A stretch of 22,931 bases of DNA from a virus, in the IMG/VR virus record IMGVR_UViG_3300042866_001127, positions 1 to 22,931 of that record, one strand, 5' to 3'. Positions 14,987 through 22,075 of the stretch are shown here, piece by piece; position 1 is the first letter of the stretch, and each line of letters starts with the position of its first letter. The notes under the pieces were generated by a model, which saw nothing but the letters and a program-made list of their open reading frames with translations, searched no databases and had not been told where the DNA came from. The position numbers and the translations under genes were made by a program.

Positions 14987-16246
14987 TCAGAGCGACGACT
15001 CGGTGAGATCGCTGATGACGAAGTGACTGTTGCGCTGCACGCAGGCGAGTTCCATCGACGTGTACAGCGTCGCCTCGAACGCGAGCTGGTTCGGGACACG
15101 CGACAGCACTGCGCCGTCGTCGTCGAGCCACTGCCAGCCTTCCTGCACCTGATGGCAGACGAGGCCGTCGCTGGTGTTGAGGCCGTACAGACGGTTCGAC
15201 GGGCAGTCGAAATCGGGATACCAGCCGAGTTCCTTGCCTGCCGCACCCGACACGCCGGGGGTGACCCACTTGATGCCACGGAACCCGCCAGCGAACTCCA
15301 TCGTGTCGATGTTGCGCTGGTAGGCCGACAGCACCGACTTGCCGGCGATGTACACGCCGACGTTCGACACCAGCACGTCGATGACCTTGCCGGACTCGAC
15401 CTGGTTCTGCATGATCGCGAGATCGACCATCGTTTCCGACAGGGGCCGGTTGGTGCCGCTGTTGGCGTACGCCTGGGCGACCCACACGGGAACGGTCGAC
15501 GGGTTGACGGTGTGCAGGGTGCCCGAACTGGCGACGATGGTCTGCAAGCCGGTCAGTTCCTTCTGGCCGTCACCGGGCTGGCCGGTGCCGCTGGTTGCGC
15601 CACCAGCCGACGTGTTGAACACGAACGCTGCCGACGTGGTCGTCACGGTCGCACCCGAGATCGTGATCGTCCGGTTCGTCAGGTCGACCGCGGTGATCTG
15701 ACGGGCCGACGCGATCGAGGTCGGGGAGGCGACGGTGCCGATGTCGACGACACGACCGATGTACAGGTGACGCATCGCCGACAGAGGCGTGGTCGACGCC
15801 AACTGGACGGTGGCCGACGCCGTGGTCGTACCACAGGTTGCGATCACACCGTTCGAGGTGCCCCACACCTGACGGTTCACGTCACGGATGGCGTCGTTGC
15901 GGATGCCGTCCATCTCGGCTTCCATCGCGTCAGCGAACGAGCCGGGCTCGCCGGTCGCCTGCTGCATCAGCTGGACGGTGAGCTGGATTCGGCCCGTGTT
16001 CCACCGGAGCGGAACCGGAACGGTCGCGTACCGCTGGGTGTCAGCGGTCGGCAGGCTGTCGCCTTCGGCGCGAGCACCGATACCGCCGGAACGGCCGGTG
16101 TGGACAGCGTGACGGGCGATCTTGCCGTTGACGCTGTCCTTCTTGGTGGTCACCTGGGCGAGGATGAACGCTGCGTTGTTGAGGTTCTCCCACAGGGACT
16201 TGTAGTCCTCGCGCAGGATGGCATCGACGTTGGTCAAGCCGGGCAT
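14987..16246 (-). CDS. Major capsid protein, 419 aa
   Basis: I chose the ATG at 16246, preceded by AAGGAG with seven bases spacing; an in-frame TTG at 16279 lies inside a leader hairpin and has no ribosome site. The product begins MPGLTNVDAILREDYKSLWE, a helical N-arm. It continues with RIQLTVQLMQQATGEPGSFADAMEAEMDGI, the spine-helix pattern of HK97-fold capsids. A beta-rich insertion follows (VDIGTVASPT to FVFNTSAGG), then a P-domain-like region with VESGKVIDVLVSNVGVYIAGKS and a C-terminal A-domain ending FVISDLTESSL. It sits after portal and scaffold, in the standard order. No protease gene is nearby, consistent with assembly on a separate scaffold. Confidence 0.9.
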   Translation of the reverse strand: MPGLTNVDAILREDYKSLWENLNNAAFILAQVTTKKDSVNGKIARHAVHTGRSGGIGARAEGDSLPTADTQRYATVPVPLRWNTGRIQLTVQLMQQATGEPGSFADAMEAEMDGIRNDAIRDVNRQVWGTSNGVIATCGTTTASATVQLASTTPLSAMRHLYIGRVVDIGTVASPTSIASARQITAVDLTNRTITISGATVTTTSAAFVFNTSAGGATSGTGQPGDGQKELTGLQTIVASSGTLHTVNPSTVPVWVAQAYANSGTNRPLSETMVDLAIMQNQVESGKVIDVLVSNVGVYIAGKSVLSAYQRNIDTMEFAGGFRGIKWVTPGVSGAAGKELGWYPDFDCPSNRLYGLNTSDGLVCHQVQEGWQWLDDDGAVLSRVPNQLAFEATLYTSMELACVQRNSHFVISDLTESSL

Positions 16247-16275
16247 GGCAAACTCCTTGAGAGTGAAGGGGGGTG

Positions 16276-16296
16276 GCAAACAGAGGGGGTGTTTGC
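16276..16296 (-). promoter_or_regulatory. Leader hairpin able to compete for the capsid ribosome-binding region
   Basis: Arms 16276-16282 and 16290-16296 form a perfect 7-bp stem (GCAAACA with TGTTTGC) with a CCCCCTC loop on the coding strand. The same GTTTGCC seen in the 3' arm recurs at 16247-16253, overlapping the last base of the Shine-Dalgarno and ending at the ATG. The 5' arm could therefore pair with either site, giving two exclusive folds that would expose or cover the start region. The regulatory role is inference. Confidence 0.5.
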
Positions 16297-16310
16297 TGGC
16301 CTCGCATCAA

Positions 16311-16427
16311 CTCGGCCTCTCCAGGCTCGAGGACGTTTCCCTTGGCTCTCCAGCCAGGTCGGTCAGACTTCGGGTTGCACGGTCCCGGCTCTCCTGCCGG
16401 TTGGTGCGTGAGTCGCTCTCCAGCGAC
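16311..16427 (-). ncRNA. Array of four GGAG-loop RNA hairpins in the capsid gene leader
   Basis: Four small inverted repeats follow each other: 16311-16331, 16343-16356, 16385-16400 and 16412-16427. Read on the coding strand the inner stems and loops are GCCT-GGAG-AGGC, TGGCT-GGAG-AGCCA, CCGGCA-GGAG-AGCCGG and GTCGCT-GGAG-AGCGAC. The stem sequences differ but pairing is kept, while GGAG in the loop does not change. The sequence lies in untranslated DNA. Conserved loops on variable stems are the signature of a repeated RNA-binding site; the loop resembles the GGA loop recognised by CsrA/RsmA proteins, or could bind a phage protein. No open frame of note covers this stretch on either strand. 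Confidence 0.7.
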
Positions 16428-16448
16428 AGAGATTCAGTTGTCTTGCAG

Positions 16449-16484
16449 CCACTCCCCCACCCTCAGGGAAAGGTGAGGGAGTGG
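16449..16484 (-). promoter_or_regulatory. Long hairpin at the 5' end of the capsid leader
   Basis: CCACTCCC at 16449-16456 pairs perfectly with GGGAGTGG at 16477-16484, and the stem continues inward after one mismatch with CACC/GGTG. It is the first structure in the predicted leader transcript. Highly expressed phage mRNAs often carry a 5' hairpin that protects against decay; that role here is inference. Confidence 0.6.
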
Positions 16485-16527
16485 ACCAGCAAGGGACACA
16501 CGACGTAGGGGACGTATGCAGAACTGC

Positions 16528-16556
16528 ACGATACACGCCCGTGTGGCGTGTTGCAA
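16528..16556 (-). promoter_or_regulatory. Promoter-like sequence for the capsid transcript
   Basis: On the coding strand TTGCAA (16556-16551) and TATCGT (16533-16528) are separated by 17 bases, a sigma70-type arrangement with four of six matches in each box. It begins just after the scaffold stop codon (16560-16562). A 7-bp inverted repeat (16533-16539 with 16545-16551) occupies the spacer and could be an operator or a terminator stem for the upstream transcript. Transcription would start near 16521, giving a leader of about 275 bases. Confidence 0.4.
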
Positions 16557-16559
16557 ACA

Positions 16560-17300
16560 TCACCGGGTCGGTGAGGCCGTGATCCGGTTCATCATCTTCT
16601 CGCGAGGCGACAGTTGCGATGCGGGGGTGGCCGACATCGGCGCACCCGACGGGGCCGGTGACGGGATCTGACCGGCAACACCAGCCGCGGCCGCAGCCGC
16701 CTGCGACTGCAACGACTGCTCCGCACGGAACACGTTGATCGCTCGACCCATGTCGCCGTCGTACGCCTTCGCGAGCCGGATGATTTCCTGGCCTTCGGCG
16801 GATGCCGGACTGAAACCGGCGTCGGCCATCTGTCGGGTGTAGTCCGAAATGAACTGCTGGGTGCGGACAGTGGTCTGCGCCTCGTAGCGGGCAGCTTCCT
16901 GGGCGGCGGCGATCAACGCCCCGATGTCAGGCATCTGCTGCTGAGCGGGTGCGGCGGGCTGCGGGCTGCCGCCGATGTCGGCGGTTGCCGCCATGCCGCT
17001 GGACTGCTGGCGGGCAGCAATCAGTTCGGTCACGGGACGGCCCGACACGTTCTCGGCGGTCGCCAACGACCAGTTCACGACCGTTTCGTAGTCGCCGGCA
17101 CGAATCGCTTCGGTCAGGCCGATCACAGCGGCCCGTTCGTCTTCGGACAGATCCTTCAGCATCTGCATCGCCGGTCGGTACAGGTTGCGTTCCTGCTGCC
17201 GGAACCCGACCTCGGACTGGTATTTCGCCTGCCAGTCGACGGCTTCGGCGACGGCAGACGCGACGTTCGTGTCGACGGGTGTGGGGTTGTCAGTTTCCAA
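16560..17300 (-). CDS. Capsid scaffolding protein, 246 aa
   Basis: The only usable start is TTG at 17300, inside the end of the portal gene, with AGGAGG nine bases upstream. The protein is Gln/Ala/Glu-rich and largely helical (DWQAKYQSEVGFRQQERNLY near the start), with Ala/Pro/Gln linkers (residues about 100-125 and 205-230). The C-terminal helix is basic (SPREKMMNRITASPTR), the part that usually contacts the coat protein in podoviral scaffolds. Position between portal and major capsid supports the call. The weak start codon may help keep scaffold levels below capsid levels. Confidence 0.82.
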   Translation of the reverse strand: METDNPTPVDTNVASAVAEAVDWQAKYQSEVGFRQQERNLYRPAMQMLKDLSEDERAAVIGLTEAIRAGDYETVVNWSLATAENVSGRPVTELIAARQQSSGMAATADIGGSPQPAAPAQQQMPDIGALIAAAQEAARYEAQTTVRTQQFISDYTRQMADAGFSPASAEGQEIIRLAKAYDGDMGRAINVFRAEQSLQSQAAAAAAGVAGQIPSPAPSGAPMSATPASQLSPREKMMNRITASPTR

Positions 17301-19245
17301 CGGGCATTCCCTCCTGTGGTTGCATGTCTGGCTGTTGGTCGGTGGCTGGCTGCTGCGCTAACGCTGCGGCCTGCTCGAGTTCTGCTTGGAACTTGGCGTG
17401 GATCGCGATGTGGGTATCCATGTAGTCCTGCACCTCAGGTGGGGCGTGCCGATACGACGCCGACGCGCGCACATCATTGTGACACTTGATGTGTTTGGTG
17501 TGGTCATGCCAGTCGTCGACCATCACTTCTGTGTCACCGACACCGGCAATCATCCGGCTGTTCTCCCAATCGGCGAGCGACACCTGCGGATCTTTCACAG
17601 ACGCAAACGCGGTCACATCGGGGGTTCGCAACACGGCAGCCAACTGGCCTGGCGACATGTCTTGGAACAGGGCCGGGAACGCCCCGGCGAGCCGCAACAT
17701 CACATCTTGGATCGCTGCCTGCGAACGGGGAACCACCGATTCGAGCGGGACACGCACAACCGGGTTGTGAGGCAGATCGTCGGCTGTCCAGATCACATCG
17801 GACGGATGATCGCCGTCCATCACCACGTCCTCGACCCGCATCGGGCCTTGACCGGATGGGACCATCACCTCATCGATCTCATCCATCAGATGCTTCATCG
17901 TTGCGAGCGTCATCTGGGCAACTTTCTGCCAGGCACGCTGCTGCGATTTCGACATCGGCCCCAACGGTGTCTCATCCTTCTCCGCAAGGATCGACAGGGC
18001 CAAGCCACTGTTGCGGTCACCAGGCGCGATACCTCGGGACACTTGATGGGTGGAGAACAAGTCGTCCATCTCCATCTCCAACTTCTCGATGTGTTCCCGC
18101 AACCAGCGAGGGATCTGTGGGGCAAGCATCCAGTGCGGATCACCGACGTTCGGGTCGACACGGATCACTTCACCCACATCGCCGGTCAGGTCATCTTCTT
18201 CGGACAGCACAGCACCCATCGGCAAGATCAGTCGGGCGTTGTCGGCTTTGCCGATGTGCGCGTTGATCGACGTGAACGCCTTGTTGTAGTTGCGTTGCAG
18301 CTGGCGGGCGTCGTTCAGCAGGGTGTCGCCACGCCAGTTCGACCCGACCGGCGTCTGGACGGTCAACGCCAGGTTCAGATGATCTGTGAACGGGAACGGC
18401 CACGGGCTGCACTGCACGATCTTGTCGCCGATCACATGCGCCACACAGCCAGGGGAACGCCACGACGGACGCTCGTAGTAGATGTAGACGAGACACATCT
18501 TCGATTCGGGACGTTGCCGGCCGCTGCGTCGCGAGATCAACGCCCGATGCATCACCGAGAACGTGGAGGCGTCAGCGTCGGGTGACGGGGCTTTCTCCAA
18601 CTGGTAGCGATCCTGGGCCTGTTCGGGTGACAGGGTGGTGCAACGCATCCACCAGCGGGCATCTTTTGAGTCGCGGGTGCCGGGTTCGATCCCGAACTCG
18701 GCTGCGGACAGGGCCGACAGTTTGACCGACGGTCGTGTCGGCAACCGGACGGCGTCACCGGTTTCGATCAGCGGGACAGGTGCCGGGGCGTATTCCCAGT
18801 CGGGTTCCACGCTGATCGCGGCGACTGCGCCCAGCAACGTGTTCAGCACAGTGTCGGCCCGCACCTGTTCCCAGTCGGAACGGTGAGCTTCGATTTCCAA
18901 CACCTGGCGTTGCAGCGATGCTTTGCGGACGGCGTCTTGGTCGACGCCTTGGGGGCGGGGCTCGAACTCGAGAGGGGTTTGGGTGAACCGGGCAAGCAAC
19001 ATGACTGTGCGAGGCTTGAACTTGTTGACGGTCACCCGCACGTCGGCGTCGGCAGAGGATCCGAACGGCAGAACGTCGACACGGCCCGCAGAGTCATCCC
19101 ACTGGATCCACTGGTCGCCGAGGAAGTAGGAATGGTTCAGCCAGTAGTTGCGGCGAACGTCCAGCATGTCATCAACGATTTCGGCCCATTTCTTCTTGAT
19201 GGCCGCGGCGGTCGGGACGTGCGGCTCCATCGTGTCGATGTTCAT
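17290..19245 (-). CDS. Portal protein (podovirus-like), 651 aa
   Basis: ATG at 19245 with CTGGAG upstream. The product forms the dodecameric ring at one vertex through which DNA enters and leaves. The N-terminal clip/wing helices are visible (WAEIVDDMLDVRRNYWLNHS, then YFLGDQWIQWDD), with VTVNKFKPRTVMLLARFTQT typical of P22/T7-like portals. The central segment has NARLILPMGAVLSEEDDLTG and GIAPGDRNSGLALSILAEKD followed by helical stem residues (WQKVAQMTLATMKHLMDEID). The C-terminus is Gln/Pro-rich. The length, above the roughly 400-500 residues of siphoviral portals, fits a short-tailed phage. It sits directly before the scaffold gene. Confidence 0.9.
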   Translation of the reverse strand: MNIDTMEPHVPTAAAIKKKWAEIVDDMLDVRRNYWLNHSYFLGDQWIQWDDSAGRVDVLPFGSSADADVRVTVNKFKPRTVMLLARFTQTPLEFEPRPQGVDQDAVRKASLQRQVLEIEAHRSDWEQVRADTVLNTLLGAVAAISVEPDWEYAPAPVPLIETGDAVRLPTRPSVKLSALSAAEFGIEPGTRDSKDARWWMRCTTLSPEQAQDRYQLEKAPSPDADASTFSVMHRALISRRSGRQRPESKMCLVYIYYERPSWRSPGCVAHVIGDKIVQCSPWPFPFTDHLNLALTVQTPVGSNWRGDTLLNDARQLQRNYNKAFTSINAHIGKADNARLILPMGAVLSEEDDLTGDVGEVIRVDPNVGDPHWMLAPQIPRWLREHIEKLEMEMDDLFSTHQVSRGIAPGDRNSGLALSILAEKDETPLGPMSKSQQRAWQKVAQMTLATMKHLMDEIDEVMVPSGQGPMRVEDVVMDGDHPSDVIWTADDLPHNPVVRVPLESVVPRSQAAIQDVMLRLAGAFPALFQDMSPGQLAAVLRTPDVTAFASVKDPQVSLADWENSRMIAGVGDTEVMVDDWHDHTKHIKCHNDVRASASYRHAPPEVQDYMDTHIAIHAKFQAELEQAAALAQQPATDQQPDMQPQEGMPVGN

Positions 19246-19288
19246 CGGGGCTCCAGAGAAACAGGGGTTGTCGCGTATTGTGCCACGT

Positions 19289-19477
19289 TCACACTACCTC
19301 TGTGATGGACGGTGTGCGGCGACGGCGACGATCCCGGCTGTCGGGGTCGGGAGGCGCGAATTCGGTGGTGAACGCTTCGTGCCAGCCGACGGGATGCTGA
19401 TGGTGTCGCCACAGGACGCGCCACAGTTTGTGGGTGACGATCCCGACGACCCAGGCGATGATCAGCCAGGAGATCAC
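19289..19477 (-). CDS. Single-pass small membrane protein, 62 aa
   Basis: GTG at 19477 overlaps the preceding stop as GTGA. The N-terminal half is one membrane helix (MISWLIIAWVVGIVTHKLW) followed by an aromatic/basic stretch (RVLWRHHQHPVGWHEAFTTE) and a very basic segment (DSRDRRRRRTPS). Expected topology is N-out with a cytosolic basic tail, by the positive-inside rule. No family is recognised. Its place between packaging genes suggests an accessory role, perhaps at the membrane during assembly or superinfection control; no function is claimed. Confidence 0.65.
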   Translation of the reverse strand: MISWLIIAWVVGIVTHKLWRVLWRHHQHPVGWHEAFTTEFAPPDPDSRDRRRRRTPSITEVV

Positions 19478-19794
19478 GGGTCGACCAGATGGATCGATGA
19501 CCGGATCGCGTCGATGCGGGCTTGCAGTTCGTCGCGTTCCCGTTCGACATAGTCGAGGCGTTGCTGGACGTACAGGTAGTCGTCACGCAAGTCGGAGGCG
19601 ACGATGGCTTTGCCGACGGCAGGGCCGATCAACTGGCCGACGTAGGTGGCGCAGTCGGCGCACAGGTACACCCGATGCGTGCGGGCGTACACCCCGAGAT
19701 CGGCGACCTGTAGATCGATGACTGGCCCAGTCTTTGATGTTCCACAGGTGGCACAGCAACCTGGGGCCGCTCGGAACCCTTCGGTCAACTCCAT
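19474..19794 (-). CDS. Zinc-ribbon protein with C-terminal coiled coil, 106 aa
   Basis: I chose the ATG at 19794, preceded by an AAGGAAG ribosome site and overlapping the 3' end of the large terminase gene by ten bases; the frame to 19842 lies inside that gene. Two CxxC pairs, Cys14/Cys17 (CCATCGTS) and Cys45/Cys48 (YLCADCATY), 27 residues apart, form a likely zinc ribbon. After a short amphipathic region the C-terminus is a coiled coil (YVQQRLDYVERERDELQARI). Nucleic-acid or protein binding is likely; location between terminase and portal hints at packaging or its regulation. Confidence 0.75.
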   Translation of the reverse strand: MELTEGFRAAPGCCATCGTSKTGPVIDLQVADLGVYARTHRVYLCADCATYVGQLIGPAVGKAIVASDLRDDYLYVQQRLDYVERERDELQARIDAIRSSIHLVDP

Positions 19795-21431
19795 GATGGT
19801 CTTCCTTTCCGTTTGTCCATGCGGCGAAGCATCTGTTGCCATTTGGCGTCTGCGCCGACCGCGGGGATGCGGCGGCGATGCACTTCGTTCATTGGTCGTA
19901 CTGCGAGCATGTAACGCAACGCGTCGACTGCGTGATCTTCGAGGTGGGTGTCGAGGTCTTCAGGGTTGTGACGCGAGTGCTGCATCAACGGCAGGGTGCG
20001 TGCCAGGTTGGTGCAGGTGTTGAAGATGTACAGCCGTGGCCCACCGACGGTGCCTTCGGCCTGGTCGATCTTCTCTGGATCCCACAGGTATTGGCGTACG
20101 TTTGCCCAACCGGCGACTCGCTGGTTCTTGGCCCGTACGACATGCAACCCGTTCGCCCGCCACATGTCCGCGATCGATTGGCCGGTGCCACGCCGATCCG
20201 AGAACACCGACGGGTCAGCAACGGTCGCCTGAAACTTTTCGCGTCGCTGGTTCCCGTCAACAGACCGGGCGACGACTTTGCGGGCCTGCGTGTCGGGGGT
20301 GAGCCCGGCTTCGTACTCTTCGCGGTAGACGTAGCAGTTGCCGTCGTTGTCCCACGCCCCCCACAGACAGCAGTACGGCGCGGTCGAACCGTAGTCCAAC
20401 CCTCTGATCCGACCCCACGATTCGGGAATCTCGAACGGTTCGATCACATGTGTCGCCCGCGAGTACGCCTCAAAGAACTGGCCTTCAAACGTGTCCCAGT
20501 CGCCGTCGCGTAGTTGGCGGCGTCGGCGTTCCGGTAGCGCGTTCAAGAACTTGAGGTAGGACGGGTCGATGTGCGGGTTGTCGGTCGCTTTCGCCGGCAC
20601 GAACGCGACCGCGAGCTGGGTGGCCGGATCAACCTCGACATGCAGGCCGTTCGCCCACGGGATCAGCACGTCATAGAGTTCGTCGTAGGTGGCGTCGCGC
20701 ACACTGACCGGAGCTTCGTACTCGCGGACCGGGAACAGTTTCTCCAACCCTTGCGACACGTCGTACACGACGATCTTCTGGCCGTACCCGCAGGCGGTGA
20801 CGAACGTGTCGTACAGCCAGGCGTGCGCCACGTCGCCAGGGTTCGTGAACAGGCCGAGATGGGGGCGGGCTCCGAGAGCAGCCTTGTCTTTCGTGGTTCG
20901 CAACCGGGCCGAGAGTTGAACGATCTGGTCGGGGGTCAACTGTGACGCCTCGTCGATCACCATGCAGTCGTACTCTGCGGACAGGTACTTGCCGACATCC
21001 TCGTCGGTGGCGCAATGACCACACTCGATCAGTGACCCGTTCTGGTAGTCGAACCCTGACTGCCCGTCACGTTTGCGGTAGCGGGCCGGGATCTTGTACT
21101 GCTTGATGCGGGTGATCAACCGGAGGATCAGCGAACGTCGGAGCTCGGGGATCGATTGTCGGATCAGTAGGCTGTTGTGGTTCGGGATCCTGTTCGACAG
21201 TTCGTTCACATGGTGGCACGCGAAGTCGGATTTGCCGCCGCCGGCCGCGCCGCCGTACAGCAACCAGTCGACGTGCCGCCAGACGGCGTCTGCATACTGC
21301 TGTTTCGGGGTCAACGTCCACCGGTTCGGGACGGATGCGTCCATGAGTCGGAGGAACTCGATTCGTTCCTCTTCGGTGAGGAGATCGAAGTCGAAATCGC
21401 CGAGTACCCGGTCGATTGCGTTGCGGGTCAC
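19785..21431 (-). CDS. terL: Terminase large subunit (packaging ATPase/nuclease), 548 aa
   Basis: The start is the GTG at 21431, overlapping the preceding stop as GTGA; a longer frame to 21611 lies inside the upstream gene and is rejected. The N-terminal ATPase has Walker A LLYGGAAGGGKSDFA (about residues 57-70) and Walker B YDCMVIDEAS (about 153-162), with a coupling-motif-like LFTNPGD after it. The C-terminal RNase H-like nuclease shows acidic residues in RGLDYGSTAPY (about 345), VADPSVFSD (about 405) and LEDHAVDALRYML (about 497-502). The enzyme docks on the portal, pumps DNA into the prohead and cuts the concatemer. Confidence 0.95.
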   Translation of the reverse strand: MTRNAIDRVLGDFDFDLLTEEERIEFLRLMDASVPNRWTLTPKQQYADAVWRHVDWLLYGGAAGGGKSDFACHHVNELSNRIPNHNSLLIRQSIPELRRSLILRLITRIKQYKIPARYRKRDGQSGFDYQNGSLIECGHCATDEDVGKYLSAEYDCMVIDEASQLTPDQIVQLSARLRTTKDKAALGARPHLGLFTNPGDVAHAWLYDTFVTACGYGQKIVVYDVSQGLEKLFPVREYEAPVSVRDATYDELYDVLIPWANGLHVEVDPATQLAVAFVPAKATDNPHIDPSYLKFLNALPERRRRQLRDGDWDTFEGQFFEAYSRATHVIEPFEIPESWGRIRGLDYGSTAPYCCLWGAWDNDGNCYVYREEYEAGLTPDTQARKVVARSVDGNQRREKFQATVADPSVFSDRRGTGQSIADMWRANGLHVVRAKNQRVAGWANVRQYLWDPEKIDQAEGTVGGPRLYIFNTCTNLARTLPLMQHSRHNPEDLDTHLEDHAVDALRYMLAVRPMNEVHRRRIPAVGADAKWQQMLRRMDKRKGRPSWS

Positions 21432-22075
21432 TCGTCGTCTTCCAGATGGACGGTTTGGCGAACGTTGCCGGGTTGCGCCGACCTGGCTTCGATGCGTTGG
21501 CGCAGGTCGTTGAGGTGACGGACAACGTCTTCGGTGGTGTCTTTCGCTGTCGTTTCGACAAGCTTGTCCATTGCGGCACCGGTCTTGTAGGTCTGCCGGA
21601 TCGTGGCCCAATGCTTCGCCATCTCGGTTGCTTCTTTGCCGGTCACTGGGGAGAACTGGGGTCCGCCGGTCAGCACGGCCGCGGCCATCAACCGGACGAT
21701 GTCGTCAGCCATCTTCGGGATCGACGCCTGTTTCGCTCGTTGCGCGGCGACTTCCATGTTGGCCTTGGTGTTCTCCAAGATTTCGGCTGCGGTTTCTCGA
21801 GCCTGTTCGTCGCGGAGTTTGCGGGCTTCCCGGTAGGGGCCGCGTGATTTCTTCTGTAGTTCTCTTGCCCGTTCGGATCCTTCGGGGGTGGCCTGAAGGG
21901 TGCGGGGGAGCCAGCGGGGGTTGTTGACTCGTTCGGCGATGACTGTGTTGTCGTCGGGTATGCCGTGGTTGATGCGGTCGTCGGTTGCGACAGGGGCCGG
22001 TTCGGCTTCGATTCGGGTTTTGCCAGTCAGGATGTTGTGCAGGTCGTCGTCAATCTCGATGCGATGGTCAGCCAC
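21428..22075 (-). CDS. Putative terminase small subunit, 215 aa
   Basis: GTG at 22075, eight bases inside the end of the preceding short gene. The protein is helical and charged: a polar N-terminus (ADHRIEIDDDLHNILTGKTR), an Arg/Lys/Glu-rich coiled stretch at about 70-120 (KSRGPYREARKLRDEQARET), a more hydrophobic helix pair (PKMADDIVRLMAAAVLTG), and an acidic end (VHLEDDE). No classic helix-turn-helix is obvious. The call rests on its position immediately before terL with overlapping stop/start and on its size and oligomer-like helical content. Confidence 0.6.
   Translation of the reverse strand: MADHRIEIDDDLHNILTGKTRIEAEPAPVATDDRINHGIPDDNTVIAERVNNPRWLPRTLQATPEGSERARELQKKSRGPYREARKLRDEQARETAAEILENTKANMEVAAQRAKQASIPKMADDIVRLMAAAVLTGGPQFSPVTGKEATEMAKHWATIRQTYKTGAAMDKLVETTAKDTTEDVVRHLNDLRQRIEARSAQPGNVRQTVHLEDDE

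Noticed and set aside
16247-16279. Upstream TTG start for the major capsid protein
   Set aside because: It lies inside the leader hairpin and lacks a ribosome site; the ATG at 16246 has a strong one.
14702-16411. 569-residue plus-strand frame opposite the capsid gene
   Set aside because: It is a mirror of GC-biased codon use in the capsid gene, extends through the leader hairpins, and has an Arg/Gly/Asp-rich sequence with no domain pattern.
16311-16427. CRISPR-like array
   Set aside because: Units are short palindromes with differing sequences and unequal spacing, not identical repeats with uniform spacers; only loop and pairing are kept.
17386-18585. 399-residue plus-strand frame opposite the portal gene
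   Set aside because: It is antisense to a confident portal gene, His/Arg-rich, with no recognisable domain.
21432-21611. N-terminal extension of the large terminase
   Set aside because: The extra 60 residues lie wholly inside the small terminase gene and are arginine/proline-rich without family likeness; the GTG at 21431 gives a normal GTGA junction.
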